A stretch of 8,591 bases of DNA from Pseudomonadota bacterium (lineage in GTDB: Bacteria; Desulfobacterota; Syntrophia; Syntrophales; JADFWA01): assembly GCA_030596145.1 (NCBI GenBank), contig JAUVKS010000066.1, forward strand, positions 1-8,591, read 5' to 3'. The position numbers and the translations under genes are program-made. Shown piece after piece: positions 6,550 to 8,591 of the stretch. Under the pieces are notes generated by a model. It saw only the letters and a list, made by a program, of their open reading frames with translations. It was not told the DNA's origin and did not search any database. The stretch's first letter is position 1, and each line of letters opens with the position of its first letter.

Positions 6550-6691
6550 GCTTCACGCATTCGTAAAAAGTCCAAAGCTTGTCACTCCCACGGAAGCGGG
6601 AACCTATAACACCTTACAATAACTGGATTCCCGCCTACGCGGGAATGACAGAGAGGAACGAAATCCGACTTTTTACGAGTCCATCAAGCTT
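6548..6691. mobile_element. MITE-like inverted-repeat element, about 144 bp
   Basis: The terminal segments 6548-6572 and 6667-6691 are complementary at 21 of 25 positions. Each has an outer AAGCTT and an inner exact 12-bp match, TCGTAAAAAGTC (6561-6572) with GACTTTTTACGA (6667-6678). A second pair, TGTCACTCCC (6580-6589) and GGGAATGACA (6641-6650), matches at 9 of 10. Within that lies a perfect hairpin ATTCCCGC/GCGGGAAT (6627-6634, 6639-6646). There is no open reading frame. The architecture suggests a non-autonomous element or composite REP (BIME-like). The whole would form one long hairpin in RNA and might also stop read-through from the ATPase gene. No target-site duplication is evident, so calling it mobile is an inference. 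Confidence 0.6.
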
Positions 6692-6711
6692 TACAACTGA
6701 CATACTATGGT

Positions 6712-6735
6712 AATTAACATGTGTATGTGTTAATT
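6712..6735. promoter_or_regulatory. Inverted repeat AATTAACA-N8-TGTTAATT, candidate operator
   Basis: A perfect 8-bp inverted repeat (6712-6719, 6728-6735) with an 8-base spacer lies 43 bases before the HtrA start codon. A CTGACA hexamer at 6697-6702 resembles a -35 box, but no clear -10 follows at normal spacing. The symmetry and position suit a dimeric regulator site. Nothing identifies the regulator. Confidence 0.35.
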
Positions 6736-6767
6736 GAACCGGTAATGGGTGCATTTTAAACTATTTT

Positions 6768-6773
6768 GGAGGA
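6768..6773 (+). promoter_or_regulatory. Shine-Dalgarno GGAGGA of the HtrA gene
   Basis: GGAGGA ends 5 bases before the ATG at 6779. It is the strongest ribosome-binding site in the window and settles that start. Confidence 0.8.
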
Positions 6774-6778
6774 TATAG

Positions 6779-8275
6779 ATGAATATTAAGACTGAAAATA
6801 AGAGCAGAAAAACCTTTTTTACGGTTTTGTTTGTTTTTCTAATAGGGTTTTTTGTTGTTTCTACGATAGGAGTTGTACGCTTTTCTTATATTTCTCAGGA
6901 ACCGGTTGTGAGAGATGCTTATGCTGCTCCATCAGGAGAGAATATAAGGCCACCTTTTTCCTTTGCTGATTTGGCCGAGAAGTTAGAACCTGCTGTGGTT
7001 AATATTCGCACTACGAAGGTTTTCAGTAGAGATAGCATGAAAGGTTTTATGTCACCTTTCATGGATGAGTTTCCTTTTGACAGGTTTTTTGGGGGAGACG
7101 AATTTTTCAGGAGGTTTTTCAGGGATAGTCCGGAAAGGGAATTTAAGCAGAAGAGCCTCGGGTCCGGTTTTATTATTAGCAGAGATGGTTACATATTTAC
7201 CAACAATCATGTTGTTGAGAAAGCTGACGAGATAATAGTTAAACTCTCAAATGGGAAGGAATATGATGCCAAGATAATAGGTGCAGATGCGAAGACAGAT
7301 ATTGCGCTGATAAAGATAAAACCGACAAACAGCTTGCCTGTGGTTCAATTTGGTGATTCCGACAAATTGCGGGTAGGTGACTGGGTTATTGCAATAGGAA
7401 ACCCCTTTGGTCTCGGGCATACGGTAACTGCAGGGATTGTCAGTGCCAAGGGCCGTGTTATCGGTTCAGGCCCCTATGATAATTTTATTCAGACGGATGC
7501 CTCCATAAATCCCGGGAATAGCGGAGGTCCCCTCTTTGACCTGCAGGGGAAGGTTGTGGGGATTAATACGGCGATAATTGCCCGTGCACAGGGGATAGGG
7601 TTTGCCATACCTGTAAATATAGCCAAAGAAATTATGGCCGATCTTAAAACGAAAGGGAAAGTAACACGCGGCTGGTTTGGGGTTTCGGTACAGGAGATTA
7701 CGGAAGACCTTGCAAAGAGTCTCAAGCTAAAGGACACGAAGGGTGCCTTGATAAGCGATGTTTTTGAGGGAGATCCCGCGGATGAAGCAGGTATAAAGGC
7801 GGGCGATATTGTTGTTGAGATTAACAATAAAGAGATAAAGGACACGCGTGAATTGTTAATGATTGTTGCCTCGCTTCCCGTGGGGGAACGGGTAAAAGTG
7901 AAGATTTTGCGCGATGGGAAGGAAAAGAACTTTCAGGTCGTGATAGCGGAGCGGAAAGAGCGTGAAGAATTAGCCAGCAAAGAAGGACAGGTTAAAGAAT
8001 ATTTCGGGATGACGGTTCAGGGGATAACACCGGAGATTGCTGAACATCTTGGGCTTGCTGATACGAAAGGGGTTATTGTTAGCAATGTGAAGGAGGGGAG
8101 TCCCGCAGATGATGCTGGGGTAAGATCAGAGGATATCGTTCTTCAGGTAAATAAGGTGACAATTTCTTCTATGAAAGATTATTTGAAAGGGATTTCCAAG
8201 AAGGGTGCGGAGAATAGTTGCTTGCTTTTGATGAAAAGAGGGAAGATGAAGTTCTTTGTGGTTATTCGTAAGTAA
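6779..8275 (+). CDS. degP: HtrA/DegP-family (Do) periplasmic serine protease
   Basis: Envelope quality-control protease/chaperone that degrades misfolded exported proteins; 498 residues, typical of the two-PDZ Do group. N-terminus: a basic start, then a hydrophobic segment (about 13-33) serving as signal peptide or membrane anchor. An AYA/AP site at 49/50 is rather far from it, so anchoring is possible. A Phe-rich stretch (about 80-120) corresponds to the LA loop. The protease domain has a full triad: H144 (TNNHVVEK), D174 (AKTDIAL) and S248 (NPGNSGGPL). PDZ1 spans about 298-388 (GWFGVSVQ, GDPADEAGIKAGDIV). PDZ2 spans about 409-498 (FGMTVQGI, GSPADDAGVRSEDIV) and ends on a beta-strand. A strong ribosome-binding site fixes the start. 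It stands alone after the repeat element with its own leader, so it is probably transcribed separately from the repair genes. Choosing degP over degQ is a family-level guess. Confidence 0.94.
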   Translation: MNIKTENKSRKTFFTVLFVFLIGFFVVSTIGVVRFSYISQEPVVRDAYAAPSGENIRPPFSFADLAEKLEPAVVNIRTTKVFSRDSMKGFMSPFMDEFPFDRFFGGDEFFRRFFRDSPEREFKQKSLGSGFIISRDGYIFTNNHVVEKADEIIVKLSNGKEYDAKIIGADAKTDIALIKIKPTNSLPVVQFGDSDKLRVGDWVIAIGNPFGLGHTVTAGIVSAKGRVIGSGPYDNFIQTDASINPGNSGGPLFDLQGKVVGINTAIIARAQGIGFAIPVNIAKEIMADLKTKGKVTRGWFGVSVQEITEDLAKSLKLKDTKGALISDVFEGDPADEAGIKAGDIVVEINNKEIKDTRELLMIVASLPVGERVKVKILRDGKEKNFQVVIAERKEREELASKEGQVKEYFGMTVQGITPEIAEHLGLADTKGVIVSNVKEGSPADDAGVRSEDIVLQVNKVTISSMKDYLKGISKKGAENSCLLLMKRGKMKFFVVIRK

Positions 8276-8297
8276 CTACTCAGGTATGAGCAGTTAC

Positions 8298-8324
8298 AAG
8301 GCACAAAGTACCAAAGGCACAAAG
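8298..8324. repeat. Direct repeat AAGGCACAAAG, two copies 16 bp apart
   Basis: Exact 11-base copies lie at 8298-8308 and 8314-8324 in a purine-rich stretch. This looks like a short tandem or dispersed intergenic repeat; no function is apparent. Confidence 0.55.
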
Positions 8325-8353
8325 AAAGAAAAGCAGAACAGTTTCATTCATTT

Positions 8354-8379
8354 TATTGGTTAACTAATGTGAACCAATA
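8354..8379. repeat. Hairpin TATTGGTT ... AACCAATA
   Basis: A perfect 8-bp stem (8354-8361 with 8372-8379), extendable by two more pairs past one A-G mismatch to leave a TAAT loop. It lies 79 bases after the HtrA stop. There is no T-run on either strand after the stem, so it is not a standard intrinsic terminator. Confidence 0.5.
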
Positions 8380-8388
8380 GGACAGTTA

Positions 8389-8414
8389 GTAGCGCAGGGC
8401 TTTAGCCCTGCTAC
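8389..8414. repeat. REP-like hairpin GCAGGGC-TTTA-GCCCTGC
   Basis: A 7-bp perfect stem (8394-8400, 8405-8411) with a TTTA loop, extended by three pairs (8389-8391 with 8412-8414) past a GC bulge. The GC-rich stem contrasts with AT-rich surroundings, as expected for a dispersed palindromic unit. Confidence 0.6.
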
Positions 8415-8452
8415 GCTGTGTCTTTGAGAGCTTTGAATTGAACAGCGAGTGC

Positions 8453-8534
8453 ATTCCCCGCTACTTGCGGCGGGGTTAGCGAGCGAATAAAAAATAAACA
8501 TTTTCCTTAACAATCGGAGATTCCCCGCAACTTG
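8453..8534. repeat. Two copies of ATTCCCCGC(T/A)ACTTG, one with a hairpin partner
   Basis: Copies at 8453-8467 and 8520-8534 are identical except for one base. The first continues into its complementary arm and forms a 9-position stem CCCCGCTAC/GCGGCGGGG (8456-8464, 8467-8475) around TT, with one wobble and one mismatch. The second lacks the right arm and appears truncated. It resembles a palindromic family I associate with deltaproteobacterial genomes, from memory only. Confidence 0.5.
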
Positions 8535-8591
8535 AGACTGTGTCATAATTAAGTAGTTCTTTGACAAAAGAATATAAGGAACAGAAGTAAA

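Larger units (their letters stand above)
8276..8591. other. Repeat-rich non-coding region after the HtrA gene
   Basis: There is no credible gene. Four kinds of short repeat follow one another (described separately at 8298-8324, 8354-8379, 8389-8414 and 8453-8534). No hairpin with a T-tract is seen, so I cannot place a terminator for the protease gene. Near the right edge TTGACA (8561-8566) resembles a -35 box, but the window ends before any gene. A minus-strand frame of 67 codons (8364-8567) is built from the repeats and is not convincing. Confidence 0.6.

Noticed and set aside
8364..8567. Minus-strand reading frame of 67 codons
   Set aside because: It is composed of the palindromic repeats in that region and has no recognisable domain.

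Overview
The window looks like chromosomal DNA of a Gram-negative, probably Desulfobacterota-like (deltaproteobacterial) bacterium. This rests on the Uup and HtrA/Do family sequence style and on short palindromic repeats (GTCATTCCCGC-type, CTTTTTACGAGTCC-type, CCCCGC..CTTG-type) that I associate with such genomes. The assignment is an inference from memory, not a search result.

Layout. Positions 1-1722 (+) hold the 3' portion of a uup-type ABC-F ATPase gene that enters from the left edge. It is visibly GC-richer (about 60% by eye) than everything after it (about 40-45%). Positions 1848-2414 (-) encode a small YfcE/MJ0936-like metallophosphoesterase convergent with uup. A 588-base divergent intergenic region (2415-3002) carries no gene but several inverted repeats. 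Positions 3003-4127 and 4124-6549 (+) form a translationally coupled pair (GTGA overlap): an Mre11/SbcD-like nuclease and a Rad50/SbcC-like ATPase, closest in style to the Bacillus YhaO/YhaN pair. The ATPase gene is split by a one-base frameshift at about 4484-4495, so it appears as an N-terminal piece (Walker A) and a long C-terminal piece (coiled coils, signature, Walker B, H-loop). A 144-base MITE-like inverted-repeat element (6548-6691) starts on the ATPase stop codon. Positions 6779-8275 (+) encode an HtrA/DegP-type periplasmic serine protease with a complete catalytic triad and two PDZ domains. Positions 8276-8591 are non-coding and full of short repeats.

Functionally, the nuclease/ATPase pair should act together on DNA ends during repair, Uup acts at ribosomes or in DNA repair-related processes, and HtrA does envelope protein quality control. 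They do not look like one pathway.

The most notable observation is that the frameshift lies inside a perfect 11-bp inverted repeat with a T6 loop. This fits quasipalindrome-templated mutation, T-run slippage, an assembly error or, less likely, recoding. The second is that the nuclease/ATPase pair is bounded by matching ends of one repeat family: a right-end copy 8 nt before its start codon and a full element starting on its stop codon. I see no CRISPR array, RNA gene, prophage or clearly new defence system.
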